Shown: positions 44,004 through 54,510 of the stretch, in pieces | Layout of the letters: every line of letters starts with the position of its first letter | How positions within the stretch are numbered: the stretch's first letter is position 1 | Assembly: GCF_003751945.1 (NCBI RefSeq) | Contig: NZ_RJKL01000001.1 | Span: 2,356,001-2,420,000, forward strand | Source: Couchioplanes caeruleus | GTDB taxonomy: Bacteria > Actinomycetota > Actinomycetes > Mycobacteriales > Micromonosporaceae | DNA length: 64,000 nt | Direction of reading: 5' to 3' | The notes under the pieces: model-generated | The model's database searches: none | Told to the model about the DNA's origin: nothing | The model's input: the letters and a program-made list of their open reading frames with translations, nothing else | Made by a program: the position numbers and the translations under genes

Positions 44004-47000
44004 CCCAACTACCTCCGGATTCGCCACGCGTCCTGGGATCGAACAGCTCACGGGGGTACCTTCCTTGGCACCTCGGGCACACAGTATGCGGGCGCCATTC
44101 TAGCTGGCCCGTGTCTTTATTCCTTCGCCAAGCGTAGGGCTGGGTCATCTTCGCGCCGGGCATGCGGTCCTGGATGATGTCCTCGGCATGATTTCTGTGA
44201 CCACGGGGGCCATTACCTGCGCCCATCACATTACCGTTCTTATCATAGCCTCCGACATAGACGGGCGAGTCACGGTTCGGCTTGCCATTAGGCTTTCGTC
44301 CAGCCTCATCACGGGCCCGCTCAGCCTCTGCCTTAGGATTCGCCGGTTTTGATTTACCCTTCGGTGATTTAGGCTTGATTTTGGGCTTCACGGGAGGGTT
44401 GCTGGGCCGCATCTTCGGCGGCTTTTTCCCGCCGGACTTCTTTCCGCCAGTCGCCTTCGTGGAGCTCTTGGGTCGGCTCTTGGGCTTGGCTTTGCCGCCT
44501 CCGGACTTAGGTCCTCGGACGACGACCCTTGGAGGCTTGGGCGTTGATCGGCTGGAGGCGCGGGCGCGTCCGAATACTTTCTCGTTGTGCGCGTCTCGGG
44601 ATTCGGTGCGGCTGAACCTTGGGGTGACCGTCTTGCCGGGTTTCTTCTTGACGGTGGAGCCGTGTCCCTTGGCTCCACTGCCTCTGCCACTGCCCTTAAA
44701 GGGGTTCCAGGGCATGCTTATGCGGGGGACTGATCCCATGCCGCCGCCGCCGCCTCCGGCCCACGGGTACACCGCGAGTCCGTCGGGGTCGGTGAAGGTG
44801 ATCGGGTTGTTGTTGGCGTAGGCGTAGCCGTGCAGGGTTTGTGGGTCGCCGAAGTCGGCGAGGGGGTCGACGGAGATGAACCGGCCGGTGCTGGGGTCGT
44901 ATTCGCGGGCGCCGAGGTGGGTCAGGCCGGTGGGGTCGGCGGTGCCGCCGACGAAGGCCTTGCGGTCGGGCCAGATCGGTGCTGGGCCGCGGCTTTCGCC
45001 GAACGGGGTGGTGCGGCGTCGGGTGGAGGTCAGGGTGCCGGCGTCGATGGCGAGTTGTCCGGTGCCGTGGTGGTCGCTGACCATCCAGGTCAGACCGTCG
45101 GTGGTGGTGCGGATGGCGTCGCCGTAGTAGCGGGTGCCGGTGGCTTTGCCGGTGTTGTCGACGCGGATTTCGCTGTGGCCGAGTTCGAGGGTGACTGCGG
45201 TGGGGTCGATGGTGATGAGTCGGGTGCCGCCGGCGTCGTAGGTGTAGTAGTGGGTGCCGCTGGCGGCGGTGGCGACGCTGGTGAGTAGGCCTTCGGCGTC
45301 GAAGGTGAAGGTGTCGGTGCCGGCGGCCGCGGTGCGGGTTTTCAGGTTGCCGCCGGGGTCGTAGGTGTAGTCGGTGGCCGAGCCGCCTCCGCGGGTCTCG
45401 CGGCGGGTCAGGGTGTGCGGTTGCGCGGTTCCGGCGGCGGGGGTGGCGTAGTCGCGGATGGTGTCGCCGGCCGGGCTGTGGCTGGTGTCGGTCTTGCGGT
45501 TGCCGACGAGGTCGTAGGTGAACGACTGCCAGTACGGGTCCGGGCCGCCGACCGCGGCCTGGGTGGGGCTGGTCTGGCAGGTGGCGGCGGTGGTGGTCCA
45601 GGCCTCGGTGAGGCGGCGCAGGTAGTCCTGCTGGAAACACTGCTGGGTGACGGTGGTGTTGCCCGCGCCTTCGTTGACCTCGTTGATCGCGGTGATGTTG
45701 CCGGCGGGGTCGAAGCTGTAGCGCTCGGTGAGTTTCTCGTCGAACGTGTCGGCCGTACCGGCGCGTTCGGTGGAGACCTGGGCCTTGGTGCGGCGCAGGG
45801 TGGAGTCCTCGTAGTCGTCGATGAGGCGTACGCGTTTGCCGCCGGCGCCGAGCAGGCGCTGGGTGACGCCGCCGTGCCAGGCGTAGGTGGCCGACGCCAG
45901 GTAGGTGTCGGTGCCGGACAGGGTGGCGAGGTCACCGGCGTCGGTGTAGGTGGGGGTGACGGTCTCGGTGGGTAGGTCCGCGACGGCCGGATACGTCAGT
46001 GAGGCCGGGGAGCCGTCCGGATGGTAGGTGTAGCCGGTGGTGTAGGTGCCGCTGATACCTCGGTGCCCGTCCGGGATGGTGACGGTGGTTCCGGTCGGGT
46101 CGTACAGGTCGGTGTAGCCGGTCACCGTCTGGGTGTACTGCTTGCCACCGGAGTGGCGTACGGCGGAGGTGAGCTCGCCCTTGGCGAGGGTGTCGTAGGT
46201 CCACGCGGCCCGCAGGGTGCCGGTCGCGTGCGCGTCGCGCAGCTCGGTCACGCGGCCAAGCTGGTCGTACTTGCGCCACAGCTTCTTACCGCGGCCATCG
46301 GTGGTGGCGGTCAGCTGGTCTGCCTCGTCGTACTCGTTGACCAGGGTGCCGGCGTCGGGATCGGTGCCGCCGGTCAACCGGCCGCGCAGATCGTAGCTGC
46401 GGGTCCATTTATTGCCGGCCGGGTCGGTGATGGAGGTCAGATGGCCAAGCCGGTCGTAGCCGTACTTCGTCTCATCCACGGCGTCTTGCGCGCCCGGTCC
46501 GCGGTGTTGTTGCAGCCGGGTGACCTCACCCGTGACGTCAAGGTGCGTCGTGGTCTTGATGCCACCCGCCGGCGGGGTCACGGTGACCCGATCACCGCGG
46601 TATGCCGTGGTGGTCGCCCACTTCTTGGCATTGCGCGACCACAGCGCGGTTTCGGTCGGCCGCTCCAGCGCGTCGTAGGTGGACCGTTCCTGGAGGTCCA
46701 CTGCGGTGTCGTCGAACGTGACGAGCGTGCCGGCAGGCCCGGACGCGTTGTTGTAGAACGCGGTCTCGGCGCTGATCAGCCCGCGCGCGTCGTAGCGGAC
46801 GTCGGCGATCACCCGTTTGCCGTCGGGGGCGGTGCTCTGCTGCTGGCGGGGTCGTTCAAGCCCGTCGTAGATTTCGTAGGAGCTGATCTGGTTGCCGTTC
46901 GGGCCGAGCTGACGGGTGCGGGTGTGGCTGGGCGCGGTGGTGCCGTTGACCGCGTAGTCGTACTGGGTATGCGGAGTCTGGCCGGTGGTGCGCCCGGGCA

Positions 47001-50000
47001 GCCACAGCTTGGTCAGCCGGCCCAGTGGGTCGTAGGCGGCGGTGGTGACCTTGGCATTCTCGTCTGTGTCGGTCAGCGTCTCGCCGCGGATGTCGAACGT
47101 CGACGTGGTGGTGTGCCCGGCGGCGTTCCTCTCCGTTTCCGCGGTCACCGGACCGCCGAGGGCCGGCGTGTAGGTCGTCGTGCTGGTCCGGCCGAGGGCG
47201 TCGCTCTCGGTCAGGACACGGCCATGGGCGTCGTAGGTGGCGGTGCCGGCGGTGACCCAGTTGGCCGTGGTGTCGGTGTACGACGCGAGATCGTCGGTGC
47301 GGGTGTCCAGGCCCCGCGTCGGCGCCGCGCCGAGGGTGGTGGAGCCGTCGTAGTAGGTGCGCTCACCGGACAGCACGTCGGCGGGACCGGGGGTGTCGGC
47401 GCAGTTGGTGGCCAGTTCCTCGGCCGGGTAGTCGATCAGCCACGCCGCAGGGTTGGTGTTACGCGCATACGTTTTGGTGGTGCACACATCGTCATCGGAC
47501 GATCCGATTAATCCCCGGTCGATCTCCTTGGTGACCTGGCCGTAGGTCGGGTCGTAGACGAACTCCACCTCGCGTTCGCGCCAGGTGCCCGACGCGGGCA
47601 GGAATTCGAAGGTCTCCTCCTTGGCGACCTCGCCGAAGTATGAGCGGGTGGTGGTCGGCTGCGCGTGCGCGGCGGCTTCGACGCGCTGGCCGGTCTGGTT
47701 CTCCCACGGGTGGAAGCGGTACTTGTACAGCGGCGTGGTTGCGTCGGCGTCGTAGTCGACCTGCTCGAGCAGGTGACCGGTCCGGTAGCCGAAGTCCGTC
47801 CATTCGGCACCGTGCGAGTCGGTGATCGACACAGCCCGGGCGGTCTCACCAGCATCGGTACGATCGCCGTGCATACCCCGGAAGTACCGGTACTCCGACC
47901 TCGTCCGGGTGCCACCAGCCACGCCGGTCGTGACCGAAACGTTCGAGTAACCCCGCCAGTCCGACCACGTCCGCAACGGCAGCGACAACCCCCACTTGTC
48001 ACCGTTGTTGTGATGCCACAACACACTCGTCGACGAGCCGGCGGTGCTGTACCCGTAGCTGTGCACCACGTCGTGTGACCCGCCGACCAGGTCGCGTTCG
48101 GTCACGCTGATCACGCGGTACTTGTTCCACCACGACCAGCCCGCCGCCGAATTCGGCGGGGCGTAGTACTGCGGGAAACACCGCATGGAGTTGTTGTCCG
48201 GGTTCGGCAGCGACGTGGGCGAGCAGTTCGAGTCGCCATAGGCGATCTGCAGCTCCCCGTCGGTCTCCGAGGTGATCCGGGTGAGCCGGTACTTGTTCGA
48301 CGTGGGTACGCCCGCAGAGGTGTTGTAGTCGGTGCGGTTCGGCTTTCGTGTGCCCCCGAAGTCGACCTTCGGCAGCGCCTGCGTACCGCCGGTCCGGCCG
48401 GTGCGGGTGATCGACGCCAGCCACAACGACGGATCGGTGTTGTCATTCGTGGCCGGGAAGCTGTGCGTCAACGCCCACTCGTCCACCGGCGTATACGCGC
48501 CTGCGACCAGCACCGACGTGGTGACCTTCGCCAGGCGCTTGGCGGTCCAGAACGACGGCGCCGGGTTGTTGGTACACGGCGCCGCCGTGCACTGCAGATC
48601 CCAGGGAGTGTCCGGCCAGTTCGCCGCCACCGGCGTGGTGCCGCTCCAACAGGTGGCCAGGCACCGGTCGCCGGCGGTGAAGTCGACCTTCATCGGCGCC
48701 TTCGCACTGGTCTCCGTGCCGGCTGCCGTACTCGATGCGCGCGAGCCAGCCGCCGCGGTCGTAGGCCGCCACGGTCGCCGTGCCCGCGAGCTTCGTGCGG
48801 CTGCTTTCCTTCTGGTACCAGTACGACATCGAGTTGCCGTCCGGGTCCACGACATAGTCCAGGTTCCAGCGCCACGCCATCGCGCACCAGGAGCCGGCGA
48901 ACCCGCCGGTCTTGTAACACGGCTCGCCCGTCCGGTTCGCGAACACCGGCACACCGAACACCGACGAGGTGACCGGCTGACCCTCCTGCCAGCCCGGCAG
49001 CCGGCTCTTACCGAACCAGTACTGGGTGCCGTCCGGCGTGGTCAGCTTCCAGTGCTCATTGCTGTAGAGCCCGGTGCCGGTGCCGCCGGTGACCAACTCC
49101 AGGTACGAGCCGTCATCCTCGGCCAGACGCCACTTGCCCGTCGCATCGTCGAGCACCAGCTCCGTCGACTGACCCCGCCACGACAGCACCGCATTCTGAT
49201 CCCGATAACACAGATCACCGGTGGCGTTGGTGTACTGCGCGGTGGTCGCCCCGGTCACATCGTCACGACACGCCCGGTACTGACGCTCGATGAACCCCGG
49301 CTCAAAATTCCAACCCTCACCGACCCAGGACGGCTGCGCGTTGTTCGCGTTGGTACGCCCATCCACCGCACCAGAGTTGTAACCCAGCGCCAGCTCCGGC
49401 TCCAATTCACCCGGAGCCGGCGGCACCTGCAACGGATATGACCAGGAGAAGTCACCGGACTGCTTGCCGGCTGACCACGATGCCGCCTCGGTCAAGTCGG
49501 ACCGGGCGAACGTGCCGGTGTCCACGCTCGCCGCCATTGCGGTCATGGCCAGCACCGTGGCCTGGCCGCTGTCAGCCGGCGCCAGCTTGGCATCGGCCAC
49601 GATGGTCGATTTCTCGACATCGTTCTTCGCCGGCAGTGGCGTCGCCGTCTGGCACTGCTGTCTCTCCGGCGTTTCCACCGCACAGGCCGGCAGTTGCACC
49701 AGTTGCGCGCGCCGCGCCCAGTCACCACCGAACGCCTGCCGCAACGACGAATAGTCGATCTCCACCGACGTCGGTGCGCTGACCGGTGCCTCATCGGTGC
49801 GGTTCAAGCGCAGCATCAGCCCGGTCACCCCGGCAGCTTCAGCCTGCTTACGGCTCAGTACCTCGGAGCTCACCCGCCCGACCGGCTCGGCGGCACTGGC
49901 ACGCGCGGCGGGCTCACCGCGGCGCGAGCCGGCGCCGAGGAAGGACGCCCGACACGCACCGGCTGCCCCGGGACAGCGACCCGGCCGGAACCCGCGATCG

Positions 50001-50274
50001 CCACCTCGGCCTTGCCGGGAGACGGCCAGCTCACCGCAGGCGCCTTCCACAGATCCACCTGGGACTCCGACACCTGCCCGTCACGCGTCTTGGCCTTACC
50101 GACCGCCACGGAACGGTTCCGGTCGACATCCGCAGACGGCTTGGGCTCCGCCTGGGCCTGGCCTGCAAACGGCAACGAACCCGCCAGAACCACCAACGCC
50201 ACCGCGATGACAGCCCGCCGAATCCAACGCCACAGAACCGAAAACACGCGCGACGAACCGACCTCAGCGTCCAT
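43996..50274 (-). pseudogene. Secreted RHS/YD-repeat polymorphic toxin, interrupted by two frameshifts
   Basis: Start ATG 50274 (GGGGGA upstream); about 2090 codons in all. Sec signal peptide (RRAVIAVALVVLAGSLPFAG, cleavage near AQA). The first frame ends at 49870; a second frame carries SAAEPVGRVSSEVLSRKQAE through LARIEYGSRHG at ~48720; a third (same as the first) carries GTETSAKAPMKVDF to the stop. The indels therefore fall at ~49890-49940 and ~48715-48730 and cancel. The middle is the WXG/VgrG-free wall-type RHS region with many YD repeats (YDxxGxL), ending in the core YDPSTGRFISVDPLADFG and YAYANNNPITFTDPDGL. A Lys/Pro linker and a deaminase-like tip follow. The immunity candidate is coupled to the stop. 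Confidence 0.85.
43999..44290 (-). other. Deaminase-like toxin tip of the RHS protein
   Basis: Last ~97 residues: DSPVYVGGYDKNGNVMGAGN, then GHRNHAEDIIQDRMPGA with the HAE zinc/proton-shuttle motif (His codon 44188-44190), and 37 residues later VCPRCQGRYPRELF with a Cys-x-x-Cys pair. HAE plus CxxC is the catalytic signature of the cytidine-deaminase superfamily, used by many polymorphic toxins against DNA or RNA. GC here is about 55%, and the sequence is not one of the deaminase families I can name. Confidence 0.6.
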
Positions 50275-50876
50275 GCCAGGCATCCCCCGTGAGCTCAAAC
50301 ATTGAGCGCGCCGGATACTACTGACTCCCTACGACAAGCCGCAACAAGATCACCGAGAGTAAGGGCGGATCCGTAGAGGTCGCTTCAGGGCTGTCCAGGA
50401 AGGTGGTCGAGCCGGCCTACAACAGCGATGGACGCGTCAGGCACTCGGCGTAGAAGGCCGCGGAATACCTGCGCGATGCAGACGTCGACGATGGCCGTCG
50501 CCCGTGGCCGGAACGAGCAGGCATGGCCAGCGCCGGCGCCGCCCACACGGAGCCCGTTGAGCCCGTTGATAGTTGTTCAAACTTTCTGTACGTCTTCAAG
50601 GCGGCCCGATACGGGCCGCTCACGCCGCCGCCTGGGCGCGTGGCCGGCGCTTACCTGTCGCACGCGCCGGCGCACGCAGGCAACCCGGCGGCTGGCGTGG
50701 AAAGCGGGGATCGGGCCGCAGCGACGACAGAGTCCAACGCGGGGTTGGGAATCTGGTTGGAGGTCGGGGGCCGACCGGCTCGGCCTGGGCGACGCGGCCG
50801 AGCTGCCGCGCCGGGCCGCGGGGCGAGTCGCGGCCGTCGAGCGCCGGGTGCGGCGGCGCTTCGTTATGGTCTAGTC
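50275..50876. other. Gene-free stretch upstream of the RHS gene
   Basis: About 600 bp. It should hold the rhs promoter (minus strand) but no good box is evident. A strong hairpin GCGGCCCG-ATA-CGGGCCGC lies at 50601-50619. The open frames here (for example 50428-50874 and 50417-50623) are Arg-rich and resemble nothing known. Possibly a scar of an earlier insertion. Confidence 0.5.
50865..50870 (+). promoter_or_regulatory. -10 box, leaderless promoter of the GNAT gene
   Basis: TATGGT followed by 6 nt and the GTG at 50877. Confidence 0.42.
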
Positions 50877-51347
50877 GTGGAGAGACTGAGACTTGAACCG
50901 ATGACTGAGGAGCGGTACCTCGCATACCGGCAGGGCGCTGAGCTGGACTACGCGAAGAACATCGCCGATTCTGGCGCCCTACCGCTGATCGAAGCGCAGC
51001 AGAAGGCGACCGAGGACTTCCAGCGGCTGTTGCCCGACGGCTTGCACACCGCAGGCCATCATCTGTGGACTGCCTACGACGGCGCCGAAGAGGTGGGCAT
51101 GGCTTGGCTGCACGTGGAGGAAAAGTCGGACGGCCGACACGCCTTCGGCTACGACTTCGCGGTCCGTGAGCAGCTACGCCGCAAGGGATATGGCCGTGCC
51201 ATCATGCAGGCGGCCGAACAAGCCTGTCGGGAGCTAGGCATCGTCTCCGTCGGCTTGAGCGTCTTCGGGTTCAATGCAGGGGCTCGCAGTCTGTACGAGC
51301 AGATGGGCTTCGAGGTTACGTCGATCCAGATGCGCAAACGGCTGTAG
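50877..51347 (+). CDS. GNAT-family N-acetyltransferase
   Basis: 156 residues from GTG 50877 (MTEERYL at 50901 is an alternative). Seen: HHLWTAYDGAEEVGMAWLHV, the acetyl-CoA-binding region YDFAVREQLRRKGYGRAIMQ with the (Q/R)xxGxG/A pattern, and the C-terminal LSVFGFNAGARSLYEQMGFE. Complete GNAT domain, no fusion. The substrate is unknown. It sits alone in the mobile region between the RHS cassette and the integrative-element remnant. Confidence 0.9.
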   Translation: MERLRLEPMTEERYLAYRQGAELDYAKNIADSGALPLIEAQQKATEDFQRLLPDGLHTAGHHLWTAYDGAEEVGMAWLHVEEKSDGRHAFGYDFAVREQLRRKGYGRAIMQAAEQACRELGIVSVGLSVFGFNAGARSLYEQMGFEVTSIQMRKRL

Positions 51348-51579
51348 CGTCGAGGTTCCCCGCGCACCTACGCCTTCTGACTGTTCTCACGGCCAAATTC
51401 TTGCCCGAGCCTGGTCTATGCCGGCTCCGCATCAGGGCCCGGTCCATCCGACGTCCTGGGTGACTAACTGAGTGACAATCGTCTGTGATCATGACGGACG
51501 GCCACGGACGACGGTGGACTGAGGACCGCAGCTCAGGCAGCTATTGCGGCAGCTCGGTCAAGATCGAAAAGTGCCTGGG

Positions 51580-51780
51580 TCAAGGGGTCTGGTCGTCCGA
51601 GTCCGGCCGATGCTGCTTGATCCTCGCCTCAACGTCATCTCGTCGCCACACCTTGCCCTGGATCAACTCGTCGTAGGGTGCCGGCCAGTCCGGCCGGTGC
51701 GTGAGCTGGTAGACGCGCTGACGGCTGATCTCTCCGAGCCGTTGGCGGATCTCGGCCGCACCCATCAGCTTCCTAGGCAT
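51580..51780 (-). CDS. Small HTH DNA-binding protein (AlpA/excisionase-like)
   Basis: 66 residues from ATG 51780. MGAAEIRQRLGEISRQRVYQ then GKVWRRDDVEARIKQHR is the compact winged-helix pattern of HTH_17/AlpA-type proteins, which bind att or promoter DNA. A TAAGGT box lies 6 nt before the ATG. Divergent from the RepSA pseudogene remnant, whose missing N-terminus would have lain here. No other feature is seen in 51348-51579. Confidence 0.75.
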   Translation of the reverse strand: MPRKLMGAAEIRQRLGEISRQRVYQLTHRPDWPAPYDELIQGKVWRRDDVEARIKQHRPDSDDQTP

Positions 51781-51786
51781 ACGACC

Positions 51787-51792
51787 ACCTTA
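51787..51792 (-). promoter_or_regulatory. -10 box, leaderless promoter of the small HTH gene
   Basis: TAAGGT on the minus strand, 6 nt before the ATG at 51780. Confidence 0.42.
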
Positions 51793-51808
51793 CAGGCGAC
51801 CACGGGAG

Positions 51809-52939
51809 TGGCATTTCACCCAGTCGGTGTGGAACCTGCGCGCGGCGGAGCTGTGGCGGCGCACCAGCATCACCGCCAACCGCTACATCCGCCGGGTCGC
51901 CCACGAGCGGGGTATCCGGACCGGCCTGTCGTGACCTACGACAAGTCCGGCAAGGCCCGGACCCGGTGGGTCAGCCCGGTCCGGCTGGAGTTCAGCAAGG
52001 CCGCTGAGATGCAGCGCCGCGCCGCGATTCACCTGCACTGCGTGGTCCGCCTTGATGGCAATGACCCTGACCAGCCGGACACCATCGTCGCGCCGCCGCC
52101 CGGACTGGACGCACACGACCTGGTCGCCGCTGTCGATCATGCGGTCGCGACCGTCGCCTTCACCACCGCGCCGCACCCGGCCAACCCGGCGGGGTGGACG
52201 ATCAGTTGGGGCTCCCAGGTCCTCACCAAGGTAATCACCGATGGCGCCGACGGCGAGGTGACCCACAAGCAGGTCGTCGCCTACCTCGCGAAGTACGCCA
52301 CCAAGTCGACCGAGGTCACCGGGCACGCCTCGAACCGGCTCACCGATGACACCGTCGGCCTGTACGCCGACCCGGACGGCACCCACCCGCAACGGCTCAT
52401 CGACGCCTGCTGGCGGCTCGGCAGCTTCCGCACCGATCCCACTCCGCCTGGTCCGCTCGCACCCAAGCGCCGCGCTGAACCCGCTCCGGCTGAGCCCTTC
52501 GGTGTCCTGCGCACCGACCCGGACTGCGGGGGCTGTACCCGCTACCGGACCTGCCCCACCTGCGCCGCTGAGCAAGTCGCCGCCGCAGACATGGCTCGCC
52601 GCGCCCCCGGCCGGGCCGCCGGCCAGTCCGTACCTGAAGCTGCGCCGGTGGGCGCACATGCTCGGCTTCGGCGGCCACTTCCTCACCAAGTCCCGCCGCT
52701 ACAGCGTCACCTTCGCCATACTGCGCGACGCACGCGTCGTGTTCCGCCGCGCCCAGACCGGCGGCCCCGAACGGGCTGAGCCGGTCGCCGAGCCCACCAC
52801 GCTGGTCGTCAACTTCCTGCAGTTCGTCGGCGCCGGCTGGCAGACACCGGCCGACGCCATGCTCGCCAACACCTCCGCCGCCATGGCCCGAGAACACGCC
52901 GAAACCGCCAGACAGCACCTTCAGACCCTGGCCGCGTGA
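51809..52939 (+). pseudogene. RepSA-like replication initiator remnant of an integrative element
   Basis: N-terminally truncated and twice frameshifted. Frame 1 (from 51809): WHFTQSVWNLRAAELWRRTS to GIRTGLS at 51937. A missing G then shifts to VSPVRLEFSKAAEMQRRAAI with HLHCVVRLDG, VAYLAKYATKSTEVTGH and CDGGCTRYRTCP-like cysteines (seen as CGGCTRYRTCPTC). Near 52610 it shifts back to LRRWAHMLGFGGHFLTKSRR and ends HLQTLAA. This is the pSAM2 RepSA family found in actinomycete integrative elements, lying directly upstream of xis and int as usual. Non-functional as sequenced. Confidence 0.85.
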
Positions 52940-53023
52940 ACGGCCGACAACCGTCAAGCCCGCCTTGACGCCACGCTGCGAACTGAGGCGGTCGGAACTC
53001 TCTCGGATAGGAGCAACAGACTG

Positions 53024-53224
53024 ATGGCGACAGCGTCGGCGTCAGCGGCGGCAGTCGACAGGCTGTGGACGATCGATGACGTCTCAGCCTTCCTTCGGGT
53101 ACCGATTGCGACGCTCTATCAGTGGCGGCACCATCGCGTCGGCCCACCGGCATTCAAGGTCGGTCGCCACCTGCGATACGACCCGACGGCCGTGCGCGCA
53201 TGGCTCGTCTCCCAGGAGGCGTGA
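53024..53224 (+). CDS. xis: Excisionase (HTH_17)
   Basis: 66 residues from ATG 53024, with AGGAGC 9 nt before. LWTIDDVSAFLRVPIATLYQ, then GPPAFKVGRHLRYDPTAVRA, is the standard winged-helix excisionase of actinobacterial integrative elements. It ends 3 nt before the integrase start. Intact. Confidence 0.92.
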   Translation: MATASASAAAVDRLWTIDDVSAFLRVPIATLYQWRHHRVGPPAFKVGRHLRYDPTAVRAWLVSQEA

Positions 53225-53227
53225 GCG

Positions 53228-54429
53228 GTGCCCGTCGACGACACGTGGTACCTGACGAAGCGCGGCCCGGATGGGGACGGTTGCCATCCCGCAAACACGG
53301 GCGGGGCAAACGCTGGCGCGTCCGTTGGGTCGACAACCATGGCAGCGCCCGTGAGCGGCACTTCGAGCGCAAGGCGGACGCCGACCGGTACGACGCCAAC
53401 GTGCGCGCCGACCTCAGCCGTGGCCAGTACATCGATGACAGGGCCGGGCGGGTCACGGTTGCCGACCTCGCCGAACGGTGGCGTGCCGACCAGTTGCACA
53501 TCCCGAGCACGGCCATCCGGGTCGAGCACGCCATCCGGTTGCACATCGTCCCCGGCATCGGGCAGATGCAGGTCGGGCAAGTACGCCCCAGCAAGGTTCA
53601 GGCGTGGGTGAAGGACCGTGCCCAGGTGCTGGCACCGACCACTCTGCGGGTGGTGTACGGCTACCTGAACGCCATCTTCGCCTCGGCGGTACGCGATCGG
53701 CTCATCGCCAGCTCGCCCTGCGTCGACATCCGCCTGCCGGGCATCGACCGCGACAAGCGGGTGATCCCGACGCCGGAGCAGGTGCACCGCTTGGCCGAGC
53801 TGATGCCGCCCCGTCTCGCGGCGACCGTCTACGTCGCGGCCGGCTGCGGTCTGCGGCTCGGCGAGGTGCTCGGGCTGGAGGTCGGCGACATCGACTTCGA
53901 CGCTGCCGAACTGACGGTGCGCCAGCAGTTGAAGATGCACAAGGGTCGCCCGCCGTACCTCGGCCGACCGAAGACGAAGACGAGCACCCGCAATGTCGAG
54001 CTGCCGGACGTGGTGGCGACTGCGCTGCGCGAGCACCTGGCGGAGGGCTGTGCGCCCGTGGAGGTGGACGACGACACCGACCCCCGACGACCGAACCGGC
54101 GTCCCGCCGAGCTCGTCTTCCGCGCGGCCAGCGGCGAGCCGGTGAACGCCTCGACCTTCTCCCGTACCTGGACCCCGGTCCGGACGAAGGTCGGTCTGCC
54201 GCCACGCTGGGGCTTCCACGGCCTGCGGCACTACTACGCGACGCTGCTGATCCACGCCGGGGCGAGCGTCAAGACGGTGCAGCTCGCGCTCGGTCACTCG
54301 ACTCCGACGATCACACTCAACGAGTACGTGCACGAGTGGCCGGATGTGCTCGACCGCACCCGCGCCCTGGTCGACGGGGCGCTCGGGACACGAGAAACGG
54401 CGGCCACGTCGGCTGGGAGCCGAGCATGA
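53228..54429 (+). CDS. int: Tyrosine site-specific integrase, N-terminus frameshifted
   Basis: GTG 53228 gives the typical head VPVDDTWYLTKRGPDGDG, but after ~53280 the rest is in another frame (LPSRKHGRGKRWRVRWVDNH and onward, ~380 aa). One missing T in GGTTGCC would join them; alternatively translation may begin at an internal TTG near 53279. The catalytic domain is complete: Arg in GCGLRLGEVLGLE, HGLRHYYATLL (HxxR), LGHSTPTI and the nucleophile Tyr in LNEYVHEWPD. The SAM-like arm-binding domain (TVADLAERWRADQ) is present. No tRNA or clear att repeat was found next to it. Confidence 0.85.
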
Positions 54430-54441
54430 CCGCCGCTTGCT

Positions 54442-54494
54442 ACGTTGGGCCCAACTTGGGCCCAAGATCAGACCAGCAGGTGTTTCCGCTGGTC
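54442..54494 (-). terminator. Palindromes and hairpin between int and glnA
   Basis: GACCAGC (54471-54477) pairs with GCTGGTC (54488-54494) around AGGTGTTTCC, 17 nt beyond the glnA stop on the minus strand, and is probably its terminator. Next to it lie two copies of the palindrome TTGGGCCCAA (from 54445 and 54456). Confidence 0.5.
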
Positions 54495-54510
54495 GCAGGC
54501 CCGAGAAGGG

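Noticed and set aside
50417..50874. ORFs on both strands upstream of the GNAT gene
   Set aside because: Arg-rich, no ribosome-binding site, no recognisable family; treated as non-coding.
54442..54500. tRNA or att core of the integrative element
   Set aside because: The TTGGGCCCAA palindromes and hairpin do not form a tRNA and no second copy was found at the other side; a glnA terminator is more likely.
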